A stretch of DNA of 64,000 bases, taken from assembly GCA_911728435.2 (NCBI GenBank), contig OU452206.1, positions 9,082,297 through 9,146,296 on the forward strand. Reading direction: 5' to 3'. The DNA is from Apoderus coryli. Lineage: Eukaryota > Arthropoda > Insecta > Coleoptera > Attelabidae. Positions 21,111 to 32,184 of the stretch are shown here, piece by piece (position 1 is the first letter of the stretch; every line of letters starts with the position of its first letter). Both the position numbers and the translations under genes were made by a program. Below the pieces are notes generated by a model. That model had not been told where the DNA came from, did no database searches, and saw only the letters and a list, made by a program, of their open reading frames with translations.

Positions 21111-22542
21111 ATGGAGTAGCTATTTTAATTTGTTTGATTTCATTTGAAAAAGGAGCAAATATTAATTTTTTAGAAAGGGTTAATAAAAAAAAATAACTGG
21201 TGCCCTTGAGGCACGAATAACTCGCCATACAAGAATTCAACTTTTTCTTTGTTAATAATGATCCTTTCTAAATAGGACCGAGAAACAAGTATATACCTAT
21301 AAAAACTACACATATTAAGTGACCTACCATTTTATAGTTGATATGATTCCAAAGTTCCTAAACCTGAATCTACACTCTAGTCTTTGTTTTATGAGACCTG
21401 AGTTCGAGAAATAGTTTGATAGTAAGACTAGAAATCGCATCGAGAATTTGTAAAATATATTTTATAGATATATAAGTATAATATCCTCAAAATGCCAATA
21501 AATAAACTGCAGCATCCGGCCCAACTATCGTAGGTCTTTGTCTATATCTTTCACCTTTCTGGTGTTGGTGTACAAACTAAAGTATTTCTGCTGTTCTCTA
21601 TATCAACTATAATTCTAAACTTTAAACGCAAATAAAATTACGTATTTAAATTTATAACGAAAAAATATACTAATAGGTACTTAATGTAAACTATGTTTAC
21701 TTAGACGACATGGTTTGAGGTGGATTGAAGATAGGTACACAATTAATTATCAAAACATTTCTCAAATCTTAGGGTTTCTTAATTTATTTTTTTCTACCTG
21801 ACTTTAGAACATATGAAGTAGGTACCATACCAAAAATTAGATAAGCATTTCGTATTTATTGAAGAAAGAAGTTAAATAAACATGCAGATTTAATATAAGT
21901 AGGAAGGTATACTAGGTTTTATACTAGTTAAATTAGGTATACATATACTTAGTAAAGGTCGCAATGTTATTATAAGTACTAATGCAAAACTAAACGAATA
22001 TTATTATACAGCGTAATATATAAATTTTACAAACAAAAACACGTGGAAATACATTTTTATAAAATTCTTGGAATCAAAACATAACAAAAAGCAGCTGAGA
22101 ATGACACTGAAAATAAAAATAAAAACAATTTTTACCTTTTTGTTGAGAATACTGCGTAAACATGCTGCTAAACGAATTTCGACGTAATTTCGTTTAAGAA
22201 AAAAATTGTTACGTGATAAAAATAGAGTAGGTAAAGTAACTCTATTTATTTTAAACTTGAATACCTAACAAAGGAATGTCACTTTTCACTATTAATTTCA
22301 TCTAAATATTATGGTTTAGCGATGTTCTTTCACGAGATTTAACAACTTTTATAAGTCATCTTAATATCGTTTTGTTCAACACACTACATCCATCTTGTGA
22401 GCACTAGATTTTAAAAGTAGACAAAAAATTATTACATGATAACCTTTTCAAGTTATGATGATTAACGTTTTTGTTTGCGTTTTGATTGAAACAGCTGTTT
22501 CATATTTAGAATTTAGATCATCTGTCTACAACCAATGTGAAG
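21111..22542. other. Intergenic AT-rich DNA upstream of GRASP
   Basis: No gene or clear repeat structure seen. The last few hundred bases before 22543 probably include the promoter of the GRASP gene, but no core element could be assigned. Confidence 0.4.
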
Positions 22543-22686
22543 ATGGCTATAGGAATTGAAGTTAGAGCTCTCTCTGTGCAACGGCGGAACTACGATCACA
22601 TAAATTATGTAAAAGGAACGTGTGAATTAGAGGGGTCAGTGAAAATTACTATTAGAGTTGTTACCGAGTTGGACGAAAACGCCTAA
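22543..22686 (+). CDS. Possible 47-residue small ORF upstream of GRASP
   Basis: An ATG with a favourable context (gaagATGG) opens 47 codons ending in TAA at 22684-22686. It starts MAIGIEVRALSVQRRNYDHI and ends VVTELDENA, with mixed, coding-like composition in an otherwise AT-rich region. I do not recognise it. It lies about 340 bp upstream of the GRASP ATG, so it may be an upstream ORF in that gene's leader, a separate small gene, or chance. Confidence 0.3.
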   Translation: MAIGIEVRALSVQRRNYDHINYVKGTCELEGSVKITIRVVTELDENA

Positions 22687-23029
22687 TGATAATCTTAACC
22701 TTTTGTATTCTTTTTCATTAGTTGTACGTTGTCTTTAAGACAATGGGTGTACATGATATTCTAACAAGAATGAGGTGGCAGCATCATTAAACTTTGCCAT
22801 AAATTACTTTCGATGTCAAAACATGATTGTTGGAACGAATCTATTGTCTTGATCCAGTTGATTTGATTTCAATATTATGGAAAAGGCCTGTTGGCAAGAG
22901 GAATTGGGCACGTCATCGAATGTGACGTTTTCGTTTAAAATTGTCACAAAGTTTTGTTATGGTCCCAATACAATTTTTATGAAAATTTTATTAAAATGCC
23001 ACGTATTTTTTTCTAAAATTGTGTAAAAA

Positions 23030-23092
23030 ATGGGTGGCAGTGAAAGTAAAGATATTCCAGGTGGAGGAACTGAAGGCTATCATATATTAAGG
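23030..23092 (+). CDS. GORASP2: GRASP exon 1
   Basis: ATG at 23030 with the conserved [20 protein letters not shown] start. It ends after AGG if the weak donor gttcgt is used. Confidence 0.8.
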
Positions 23093-25735
23093 GTTCGTAA
23101 GCTGTAATTTAGTGTTTTTGTGAAGAAACATTAACCTGCTGACTCAGATTTAAATACATGTAGATTATAAACTTTTAATAAAGGTGTGATAATTTGGATT
23201 GTGGGAAATTTTAGGTACAAGAAAATTCACCGGGATCAAAAGCTGGATTACAACCCTTCTTCGATTTTATTGTAGCTATTAATGGTACAAGACTTGATAA
23301 AGATGACGGAACGCTAAGGGTTATATTAAAAAATGGAATTGGTAATAAACATTAAATAGTATATTAAATAAGATTCTGCGGTTTGATGATGTTTGCTGTT
23401 TCTAAATGATTAATAGTGTAAATGAGATGGGTACTCTGCGAGGATATACATCAAAATTGCGTAATGTTTGAATTTTGAATATTCAGATAAATATTCCCAT
23501 ACGTACTACATATTATATCTAATTTCAAGTGACACTTTATGCTATTTTTTGAACGATGGGGGCCGGTTTATAAAAACAGAACTATTATCATAGTCTATTA
23601 AATAATATATCAGTCCCCGCACTCTAAGTAAATCCTCTGTTACATTGCGTGCCGCCGATTTTACGACCTGTAGGGCCAGCACAAAAAAACTATACAAATA
23701 CGGGGTGGAAGCCCGAAGAAAAGGAGAGTAGCGAACGCGTTAAAACTTGTTTTGCTGTTGTTTAATTCCTTACGCTTACTTGGTCGACTGTGTAGTGTAG
23801 CAAATGCTCAGAAATCCTGGTCGACCAGAATTCTAGACGAGAGAGGGTCGGAGAAGGGGCTAAATACCAACGGCAAAACTGCAGCATATATTCAAGTGTG
23901 GTAAATAATATATCACTCTATTATTTATTAGCCTATGCTATTATTATTAAAAGGTTCTAAGCAGGATAAGATGACGTAATACTTACCTTTACCTAACATA
24001 CGATCTGATGTGAACAACACCAACGTACATACATATATTTTGAAACGTACAATAAACAAGGGATTTAAAGTTTAGTAGACAACAAACAATAATAATAATG
24101 ACTTTATTGTAATAAAATTACATGTAGGTATAATATGTAACGTATGTAATATGTCCAGTGCAATTTTGTTGAATTCATAGGTAGTAAATTACAAGTACCT
24201 ACTTTTGTAAAATCATTTCAAGAATACGCATGGCGTTTGTTATTTTGTCATACTTGTTAAAATCTATTTGTGTATTAAATTCCAACTAATGAAGGCTGGT
24301 TTTCACTAACATAAACTACCTGATTGTTTTTGAAACATAGTATTCAAGCATTACTAACAAAATTATAGATTTTTTAATATTGTATTGCCTTGCCAGAGTC
24401 GTATAAACTATTAAAATATCGTAAATATTTAGACCCTGACTGTAATTATAAAATATCGTATAATTACAGATATAATAAACTAATAAATACTATTCTTCTT
24501 TTCTAATAGGTAAACAACTGCCAGTAGTAATCTACAGCTGTAAGACACAAAGTGTACGCAGTATAACTGTGGAGCCAAGTGAGACATGGGGTGGCCAAGG
24601 GTTATTGGGTATTAGCATCCGATTTTGCTCATTCGAAGTGGCCAAAGACAATGTGTGGCATATCCTCGAAGTCCATCCACAATCACCTGCCGATCTCGCT
24701 GGATTACGTGCATTTTCAGATTACATCATTAATTCAGATTCTATTTTACATGAAAGTGAAGATTTATTTAATTTAATTGAAAGCCATGATGGTGTAAATT
24801 TGAAACTATATGTATATAACTGCGACGATGACTCTTGTCGTGAAGTTACCATTACGCCTAACTCCAAATGGGGTGGTGCGGGTCTGTTAGGTTGTGGTAT
24901 TGGTTATGGATACTTGCACAGAATTCCCATTAGATTGGGTAATCCAGAAGACGTTCCACCGCCAACAACAACGATTTATAATACATTACAGGCTACAACA
25001 ACGGGTAGTACATCATCTAGTACAACGGTTACGAATAGCCAAACATTAAGCAGCACCAATGTTTCGAATGTGCCTGATAGTATTAACACGCAATCTTCAA
25101 TAGTAAATACAAATATACAACCTCCAGCTAATTTGCCACAATACGTTCTTTCATCATCTACGTCTAATCAAGTTCCAGCATCTCTTGAACAAATTGTTCC
25201 AGTATCGCAAACAGTTCCCACCCAATTAACTACGTTTGCAAACTTACCCACACCACCGATCATTCCACAGGCTAGTTTACCTTCTGCAAATGTTCCCGGA
25301 CATGTTTCAATTACTCCAATGACGAGTCCACACGGTGTTATGTCGAATATTCCCCCAGCTCCTAGTGTGCCGCTATATGACATTAGTTCTTCAGGACTGA
25401 ATCCGAATCCACCATTTAATACTCAACATAACTTATTCACACAGCAAACTATACCTAATGTCCCGTTAGTCCCGCTACAATCTCAAATGCCAATGACAGT
25501 TCCACAGTACCAATCTCAACAACAATTTGCTACAGTCTCAACAGAGGCAAACTTGGCACCAGTCCCAATGTACACTGTGGATCCCTCCACGACGAATTTA
25601 GCTGCGTTAAGTTACCCTCAAGCTGGCAATGTGCCTCAAAACAATTTAGGAGCACCAGAATTAATAGTTGATCCCAGAATAGCTGCGCGATCAGCACAAC
25701 AATTGCTTAGTAACGCGCAGCAGTATACAACCTAA
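23030..25735 (+). CDS. GORASP2: Golgi reassembly-stacking protein (GRASP55/65 family)
   Basis: GRASPs tether Golgi cisternae through N-terminal PDZ-like domains and act in unconventional secretion. Three exons (23030-23092, 23215-23341, 24510-25735) give about 471 residues. MGGSES supplies the Gly2 used for myristoylation. The first PDZ-like domain has [20 protein letters not shown]; the second has [32 protein letters not shown] and the family signature [20 protein letters not shown]. Residues from about 215 on form a Ser/Thr/Pro/Gln-rich regulatory tail. The first donor is ambiguous: AGG/gttcgt keeps the conserved VQENSPG, whereas a stronger gtaagc four bases on would need another acceptor and lose one residue. 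Single-copy invertebrate GRASPs are equally close to GRASP55 and GRASP65, so the symbol is by family. Confidence 0.93.
23215..23341 (+). CDS. GORASP2: GRASP exon 2
   Basis: Acceptor aattttag/GTACAAG and donor G/gtaata. It encodes the core of the first PDZ-like domain ([20 protein letters not shown] to LRVILKNGI). Confidence 0.88.
24085..24300 (-). mobile_element. LINE 3' tail in GRASP intron 2
   Basis: aataataataatgactttattg at its start is, on the minus strand, an AATAAAG motif plus (ATT)n tail like that of the LINE at 10115. Only 3' UTR-like sequence follows. Confidence 0.45.
24510..25735 (+). CDS. GORASP2: GRASP exon 3 (PDZ2 and Ser/Pro-rich tail)
   Basis: Acceptor tctaatag/GTAAAC continues the split Gly codon. 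It ends with TAA at 25733-25735 after [14 protein letters not shown]. Confidence 0.92.
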
Positions 25736-26091
25736 TATTGTAATTATTAGTTATAAAATAGTTTTATTAATTATGTGATTTATATAATTTTATTTAAATT
25801 TTATTGGTTGCTTCTAAAATATAACTATGGTTCTAGAATATACGACTATCTTTTTATATAATAATATCGTATAAAATGATGATGGGGCTAGTAAACGGCA
25901 AAAACTTCATTGGCCATTTTAATTATTACAGATTTATTATGTAATTAGTAATTTATAAGTTATTTGTAATTTAGTGCATTTATTACTATTAAAGCAACGT
26001 TTTGAACCTGGTTTATATGGATGCATTAAAATTATTTGAAAAATACTGTTCTATTAAATTTTTTTGACCCAAAATTGTATATCTTATTGCA

Positions 26092-26200
26092 GGGGTCTCC
26101 TAACTACGGCCCGCGGCAAAATTCTGCCCGCCAGTGCCATCAATCCGGCCCGCGATAGCTTAAGACTGGTGTCATCAATCTGTCCCGCGGCAGCCAATGT
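26092..26200 (+). mobile_element. hAT (ZBED/Charlie-like) terminal sequence
   Basis: caggggtctcctaactacgg followed by cccgcgg, repeated in part as ggcccgcgatag and tcccgcggc, is the characteristic end of hAT elements of the Charlie/ZBED type. A shorter related tip (caggggtctccaaa) occurs at 36219. No transposase is adjacent; a hAT transposase relic lies at 29400-29974. Confidence 0.55.
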
Positions 26201-26440
26201 CTTAATATTCTTACTATTGCTGTGATAAGTTGCAGAAGAAAACATAATGATAATCACATGGTTTTATTTACTTGCAAGGTAAAACTTAACGACATAATAA
26301 ATGACGACACAGCAAACTTAACTTATCTATCTAAGCTTAAAACTTATTTTTTCTTAAATAACTATCAAAAATGACTTCCTGAAACGAAAATACATTTTCC
26401 AAAAAATATCCGAATTGTACTTTTTGAAATAAAATAAATA

Positions 26441-26930
26441 TAAGAATGGGATAGCATTGGAATCTTGGAAATGGTAGGAGTTACAATGTCGGTTAAAGAG
26501 AAATGTTGTACAATTTAAACACCTTTTAAATGGTGTTTTCAAAAGTAAAGTAACGTTTTCGAGAATTTTTTAAAAAACTATTTTTTTCATTTCTATTTAT
26601 TTCTGACGTTATTTTTACAGATATAAAAAATGAAAAGTACTTTTTGAGAAGAGTAAGATAGCGTTTACAAATTTTCACTACGACGTTTCGATTTTCAATA
26701 ACCATTATCAACTTTGTTTTGTAAATATGGATTTTTAATTGTTAAATTTAAAGTAATTTTCAATTCAAAATTAGGTGGTATATCACACGTAATGGTTTGA
26801 ACAAGTTTTCAGTGTTTTTAGCTGTTATTTAAAATTATTCATATATTTATAGAAAACACCATTTGAAAGGTGTTTAAATTGTACATCTAATTTAACCGTT
26901 TCCAAGATCCCAATGCGATCCCATTCTTAT
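26441..26930. repeat. Fold-back element
   Basis: Arm 26441-26541 (taagaatgggatagcattgg, cttggaaa, acaatttaaacacctttt) recurs inverted at 26851-26930 with one arm carrying about 20 extra bases. The centre (about 310 bp) has no credible ORF. Confidence 0.7.
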
Positions 26931-27469
26931 CTTGGACACAGTGTATAGGCTGTTGCCATATGGCAACGCTAGGAGCTTGTGAGGTCAAAGTGTTTTATAA
27001 TAAGGAATCAAAAAGGTTTCGGCAGTCATTTGGAGTGTAATATTGGAAAGTAAATATTATTTTATAATATAGCAATATCACATTATGCCGTCGATAATGG
27101 AATGGCTAGACACAATCAATCAATACATTGCACCGCATATTGTTCTAATGGACTTGTATTTACTGCCCGCGTACCTTCTTTTTTATGGTCTGTGTGCTGA
27201 ACAAAGTGAGTATTATCTGAAACTCGGGTAGCTGAGGAGTCCATCGAAGCCACATATCTTCCAGCTCCTTTAGGGCGAACTTGATACCTACGCATTGAGG
27301 TGGAGGGAGACGCTCTAACGTGGCCAAAAGCGGGTGCAGGTACGCCATATTGGTATACGATATATATCATTTGTCGTGCTTTCAAGTTTATAGTGTTATT
27401 TACGAGTATTTTACAAGTTTATTTAAGTTTTTCGTGTTTTTTTGGACGGTTATTTGACAATATACTATA
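26931..27469. other. Spacer 5' of THAP relic
   Basis: No supported gene. The minus frame at 27116-27385 has no recognisable domain. ccatattggtat occurs at 27343 and again at 28560, so it may mark the flanks or ends of the P-like relic between them. Confidence 0.35.
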
Positions 27470-28370
27470 ATGGTGTCCTGTGCTGTGCGTAGTTGCAGTA
27501 GTAGAAGTGAAATCGACCAGAAAATATCAGAAATAACGTTTCATAGGTATGTACCAAATATTGTAAACATTGTACATGGACGTATTTAGGGTTTTTTTTA
27601 GGCGAACTTATTAAAACACATTATTATAGGAGTCTGGTAGCATTCTCTTTCTGCACTGAACAATTGATACGTGCATTGTAGTTTATTTTTTTTACAAATT
27701 CCTTTACTTGATTTCTACTCTCAAACTCTCTACTTTTTCATCACTTTCTAGCAAAAAAGACCCCTAAATGTGTGTTAAAAACATATTCTGGTTTTTAGAT
27801 TTCCTAAAGATCCTGCTCGTAGACATATCTGGACAGAATATGTGTCTCGAATTAATTGGATACCAACGAGAAATGTACACAAATATAATTTATCCAGATC
27901 ATGATTATCTTCCTGGACCATTTTCTGAATTTTCGAAATTCATTATTGTTTATATTGCTGGATTTGTTGTTTTTCGTTTAAAGAAGCAAATTATTTGCAG
28001 AGAATGTCGAGATGCATTAAAAAGTGTTATTCTTTTATTAAAATGAAGACAAAAAAAGGATTTACAAATTCCTTCAAAAGATGTTTTAGACGTTTGCTTC
28101 CAATCCGAAAAGATCATAAAAAATCTTGTAGTAGCTACTAATGAAAAGTTGTCCGCAGGATTCATAATAAACCTTGTTTTAAAGGAATTTGTAAATAGTA
28201 ATATTTTTCCTAATTGTGCACGGTTTTGATCAAATCAGTGTTTGATAACCATATACATTTACTGATCAAATCTATTGCGACTAAATATGTTAATACCAGG
28301 ATGTATTATTTAAGTAAGAATAAAGTGGATAAGCATAGCGCAACATTTAAATAAAATTGTTTTGTTTAAG
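27470..28370 (+). pseudogene. Internally deleted P-like element with THAP exon
   Basis: ATG at 27470 begins MVSCAVRSCSSRSE, the first Cys pair of a C2CH THAP zinc finger, and ends at a good donor (CATAG/gtatgt, 27546). An acceptor at 27798 continues in phase with RFPKDPARRHIWTEYVSRIN. The second Cys-x2-His half is broken: the Cys position is lost and the frame shifts to a stop. Further on come YIAGFVVFRLKKQIICREC and KDLQIPSKDVLDVC, C-terminal motifs of P-element/THAP9-type transposases, with stops. The catalytic core is missing. It is a dead relic of a DNA-transposon transposase. Confidence 0.72.
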
Positions 28371-28684
28371 GGGTATTAATATATAATTTATAAAGTACTA
28401 ACGTCTTTTATTCCTGGATTTAGGTATCAAATATCAATAATTACCTATATTTAAGTATTTTGTACACTGCATAATATTTCAAAATAAAGTATAAACCCAA
28501 GCTGCAAATTAAAAACAAAAACGTCAACAAAAATAGTTAGTCCGTCTCTGGAGAATTCGCCATATTGGTATGCGCTTACGCCCCACCCAATGCACCCGTT
28601 TCTGTACAATGTAAAATAATGCTTATAGCGTCTCCTTATATCTCAACGTACCTACGCAAGTACACATTGGCAACTAATGCAATC

Positions 28685-29127
28685 TAATGAGAGGAAATAA
28701 TACTATACTGTCTTCATCACTAAATCTCAATATATATTTTCACAGATCTGATCGGATCCTAATCCTTAATATGCTTGTTACAACAGACATGTTTCGGCCA
28801 TATATATGGTCATCTTCAGTGTTTATATATCGAAGTTACATTGTATCATATATTGAAGCTATTATAAATTAATGTTAACATTATATAATTATATTATAAT
28901 AATAAGTAATTAAGAAAACCAAATTATATAATGTTAAGATTATTAATTTATTATAGCTTCAATATATGATACAATGTAACTTCGATATATTAACACTGAA
29001 GATGACCATATATATGGCCGAAACATGTCTGTTGTAACAAGCAAATTATGATTAGGATCAGATCTGTGAAAATATATATTGAGATTTAGTGGAGAAGACG
29101 GTAGGTATAGTATTATTTCCTTTCATT
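28685..29127. repeat. 440-bp fold-back element
   Basis: Arms 28685-28890 and 28925-29127 are inverted copies of about 200 bp each, running from gaggaaataatactata through gaaacatgtctgttgtaaca and catatatatggccg to caatatatgatacaatgtaa. The loop is about 35 bp. No coding sequence. Confidence 0.85.
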
Positions 29128-29399
29128 AAATTGAGACTCCACAGAAAAATGGACTACTTCATAAATATAATGCAATACTTTTTCTGATCTTGATTTTTAT
29201 ACAATATCCATCTATTCTGCATCTAGCATCCATGTATATGTAATAATGACCAGTACCATTTCTTGCCCCTGATTCCAATGCGATAGCACCCAATATTTTA
29301 ATCCATTTGATCTATCCCTCCCATGTATGTATTATATTTTGCCACAACTTTTGGCCGTTGTGTTGATGATTGATGATGTTGATACAATGTAAGACTAAT

Positions 29400-29974
29400 G
29401 GTTTTAAACTACCATCGTTTTTACAGCCTTTTACACAAGTGGAACCACTCGTTTATTTTTACCACAAATATTTCTGCCTCCATCACTTGTGATAGATTTC
29501 AAGTTTTTCTATCGAGAGTTCCTTTTATTCATGACATTTTCAACTCCCTTAAAATATCTGCCCCGGTTGTCGTGCCGTGAATGCTATCAATGTCAAGAAG
29601 TTCATAGCTTTTATCTACTCGACGAATAAAAATCACACCTGAGCAGTATCTGGCACATCCGTTGACTCATTCAAGACTAGAGAAAACCACTCAAGATGTC
29701 CATTGTTGTCAGACAGTGGAGATGATATATTTTCTGGGATGTCTTGCAAACTCCGAGCCACGGTGTTTGCTGACAAACTGACACTTTTAAATAAATTTAC
29801 CTTTCGGGACATATTTCTTCGGCTACTAAGTACAATCAAGCATTCTTTTATCATATCATTTCTAGGATTTCCGATTTCAAGACCCACGCGACACCTCGTG
29901 CGAGTTCCAGCAGATTCTTGTTCAGTATTCGTTTTGGTAAACTCCTTAAGTGCAATAAAATGAAATGAAACCAT
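29400..29974 (-). pseudogene. hAT transposase relic (ZBED/GTF2IRD2-like)
   Basis: On the minus strand SLSANTVARSLQDIPENISS and EWFSLVLNESTDVPDTAQV match the start of the catalytic core of Charlie/ZBED-like hAT transposases. Then, after frame breaks, come FIRRVDKSYELLDIDSIHGT and KSITSDGGRNICGKN. Stops and shifts make it non-functional. Confidence 0.7.
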
Positions 29975-30190
29975 TAGTATTAACTTTCCATTCTGATAAT
30001 CCTTTCTTGTGTAGACATGCGGTTCTATCTATAATAGAGGCCATTCACTTGATATTGTCAACAAATACCTAGCATATGTATTTATTCCTATTAAAATATT
30101 ATAATAATACAGAGAGAGAAAATATTCGGTTAAAGTGAGTTAATAATAACCATTGTCTTTATAAACTTTTAAAGACAATGTAATAACTAT

Positions 30191-30417
30191 ATATATTATA
30201 TAGAAAATCCAATGCAGAAAACGAACGTCTGTAAGTTGGAAAAAACATTCGCATCAGGTGGGAATCGAACCCACGTCTCAGGCTTTCCGGGCATTTGCTT
30301 TTACCATTAAGCTACCGAAGCACTGGTGATATTAGTGCATAAACGCGATACTATTATACCAATGTCCCCTCCTTACAGACGTTCGTTTCCTTCATTGGAT
30401 TTTCTATATAATATGTA
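30191..30417. mobile_element. Inverted-repeat element carrying a tRNA-like sequence
   Basis: Left arm 30191-30235 and right arm 30373-30417 are inverted copies over about 44 bp with about two differences (tatagaaaatccaatg, aaacgaacgtctgtaag). Between them, 137 bp hold a tRNA-like sequence on the minus strand. The design combines MITE-like termini with a Pol III-type interior. Confidence 0.7.
30251..30322 (-). pseudogene. tRNA-like sequence (degenerate)
   Basis: On the minus strand: possible acceptor arm gcttcgg/ctgatgc (six of seven positions pair, counting one G-T), D-arm gctt...aagc, and a perfect T-arm gtggg-ttcgatt-cccac. The 3' end ccacctgatgc resembles insect tRNA-Gly. The anticodon arm pairs poorly, the expected U33 is C and the anticodon position reads GGA, so a functional tRNA is unlikely. 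Confidence 0.5.
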
Positions 30418-31100
30418 TAGATATTATTCAATTATTAATAATTATGAAGCTAGTTATAAAGAAATGTTACCATCCGACAGATAGCCGATTTTTATGAGGT
30501 GTTACGACTAAGGGTATCATTTAAATTTTATTGTACTTAAGGAGTCAACGAATTATCGCGGAAGCTGCTATATATACCTACAATATTGAGCCTTTTATAA
30601 CTGGCTTTGAAAAGCATTTTATTCGGGTTTTCTTATACTATTTGACCTATATAATCTGAGGGGGATTCTTTTGATACTGTTTACACCATCTACTTTTATA
30701 TAGACATACGTTTGCATACTTATATAGTGCTAAATTCCTGATTTTAACAATAATAAAATATTACTTTATTTATTAACATGTTTAATTAATATTTTACCTG
30801 ATTTTATTAAGTCAAAAATATTTATTTTAAAATTATACAACTTATTAACAATATGCGCAATAGCGATTGTTAAGTATTTAGTTTAGTGCTGTTATGATAA
30901 TTGAATTCATATGTTTAGCTCGAAAAATAATTTATATACAAGGATTAACTGTAAACTTCTAGATTTAATTAAATTACATTGATTTCGTTATTATTTGTAT
31001 CAGAAAACTAATAAATATTTTACTTTATATAGAATAACATTTCAAAAATAGAATTCAGGAGTTAATACCAACATTTTTTATGTAGGAACATTTCGTAATA
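30418..31100. other. AT-rich spacer
   Basis: Nothing recognisable: no ORF with domain content and no inverted or tandem structure seen. Confidence 0.4.
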
Positions 31101-31283
31101 TAATAAAAGCAACACCGTCCCCCACAAATTGTTTATTTAATTCTAAAAGCATGTTTTTTTATATTTATTAATTTGACGATTTTGGCTGTTGGTGGGTTCT
31201 AAGATATTCAGAAACATGAACATGAAACACTTTTGAGAATTAAATAAACAATTTGTGGAAGTGAGGGTGGTGGTTTTATTGCA
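31101..31283. repeat. Fold-back element
   Basis: cacaaattgtttatttaatt at 31123 recurs inverted at 31240-31259 (aattaaataaacaatttgtg), and the flanks also match (ataaaagcaacaccgtcc / gggtggtggttttattgc). The loop is about 60 bp. Confidence 0.7.
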
Positions 31284-31989
31284 TTTAGTTTTGCACTCCC
31301 AGGTTAAGTAGGTATGGATTACTTTTTCAATTTGTTTAAAAATTTGTGGCGACAGAGGTTTACAAACTAGCGGCTCTCTAAACTGTTGTAAAGTCGATAT
31401 TTGTTGTTCTTGAAAATTAATATTTTACAGTCAACTATTTGTACTTACATGTGGTACAAAAGTATTAGATCTAAGTGATGTTACTCGGTAGTCGTTAATG
31501 TATTGATGTTCAGGAAAAGCTTAGTTTTCTTCCCAGCCCCGTAACCCAAATTAAATTAATGTTATTTGTTTAAATATTTCCAATGAGAAGAATTTTTAAA
31601 TGTTTCCGAAAGTAATGAGTAGAATGTTTTTTACGTCAATTCAGTTCAAGTTTTTGGTAAAACATAAACAACGTGATTAGTTAGTTTAATTAAAAACATT
31701 TCATTGTTTGCAAAAAAAAAAACTCAAGTGTCACACTCTTATAATAATAAATAAGTATTGTTTAATAATTATATAAATTATTCTGGAAGTTTTTAGCAAG
31801 ATCACCATAAAAATTAACGGCAAGCTGCTAAGCTAAGTAGGTAAAAATCTTTCCATACATATTTCACATATTCGTATAGAACAAATTCACCATTTAAATA
31901 CATAACTGTTTGAGTTCGATTTATAATTATAATAATTCTATTTTATGTAGCCTATACAGTGCTTTCATTTTACAACTTGTCACACAGGA

Positions 31990-32160
31990 TAACGATTTTG
32001 AGCAAAAACACGTTGAACAAAAAGAAGTAAATCCAGTGGCGTTAAATCTGGAGATCGTGGCGGCCAATCTTGGTCAACTTTCCTTCCAATTCGTTTCCAA
32101 GGAAACGTTTCATCCGGCCCTTGTCTAGCACAAAGAACGTAATGATTTCTGACTTTTTTT
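31990..32160 (-). pseudogene. Transposase relic with PPRSPDL motif
   Basis: The minus strand reads WIGRKVDQDWPPRSPDLTPL, closely matching the third-catalytic-residue region of the transposase at 56470-57558 (RWIGRGGAQPWPPRSPDLNS). It is a fragment adjoining dispersed repeat copy C, broken on both sides. Confidence 0.6.
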
Positions 32161-32184
32161 GCAGAATTCTGTAAAAAAATGATG

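Noticed and set aside
25168..25383. Minus-strand ORF inside GRASP exon 3
   Set aside because: Antisense shadow of the Ser/Pro-rich coding tail.
30251..30322. Functional tRNA gene
   Set aside because: The anticodon stem pairs poorly, U33 is C, and the sequence lies inside an inverted-repeat element, so it is called a tRNA-like relic.
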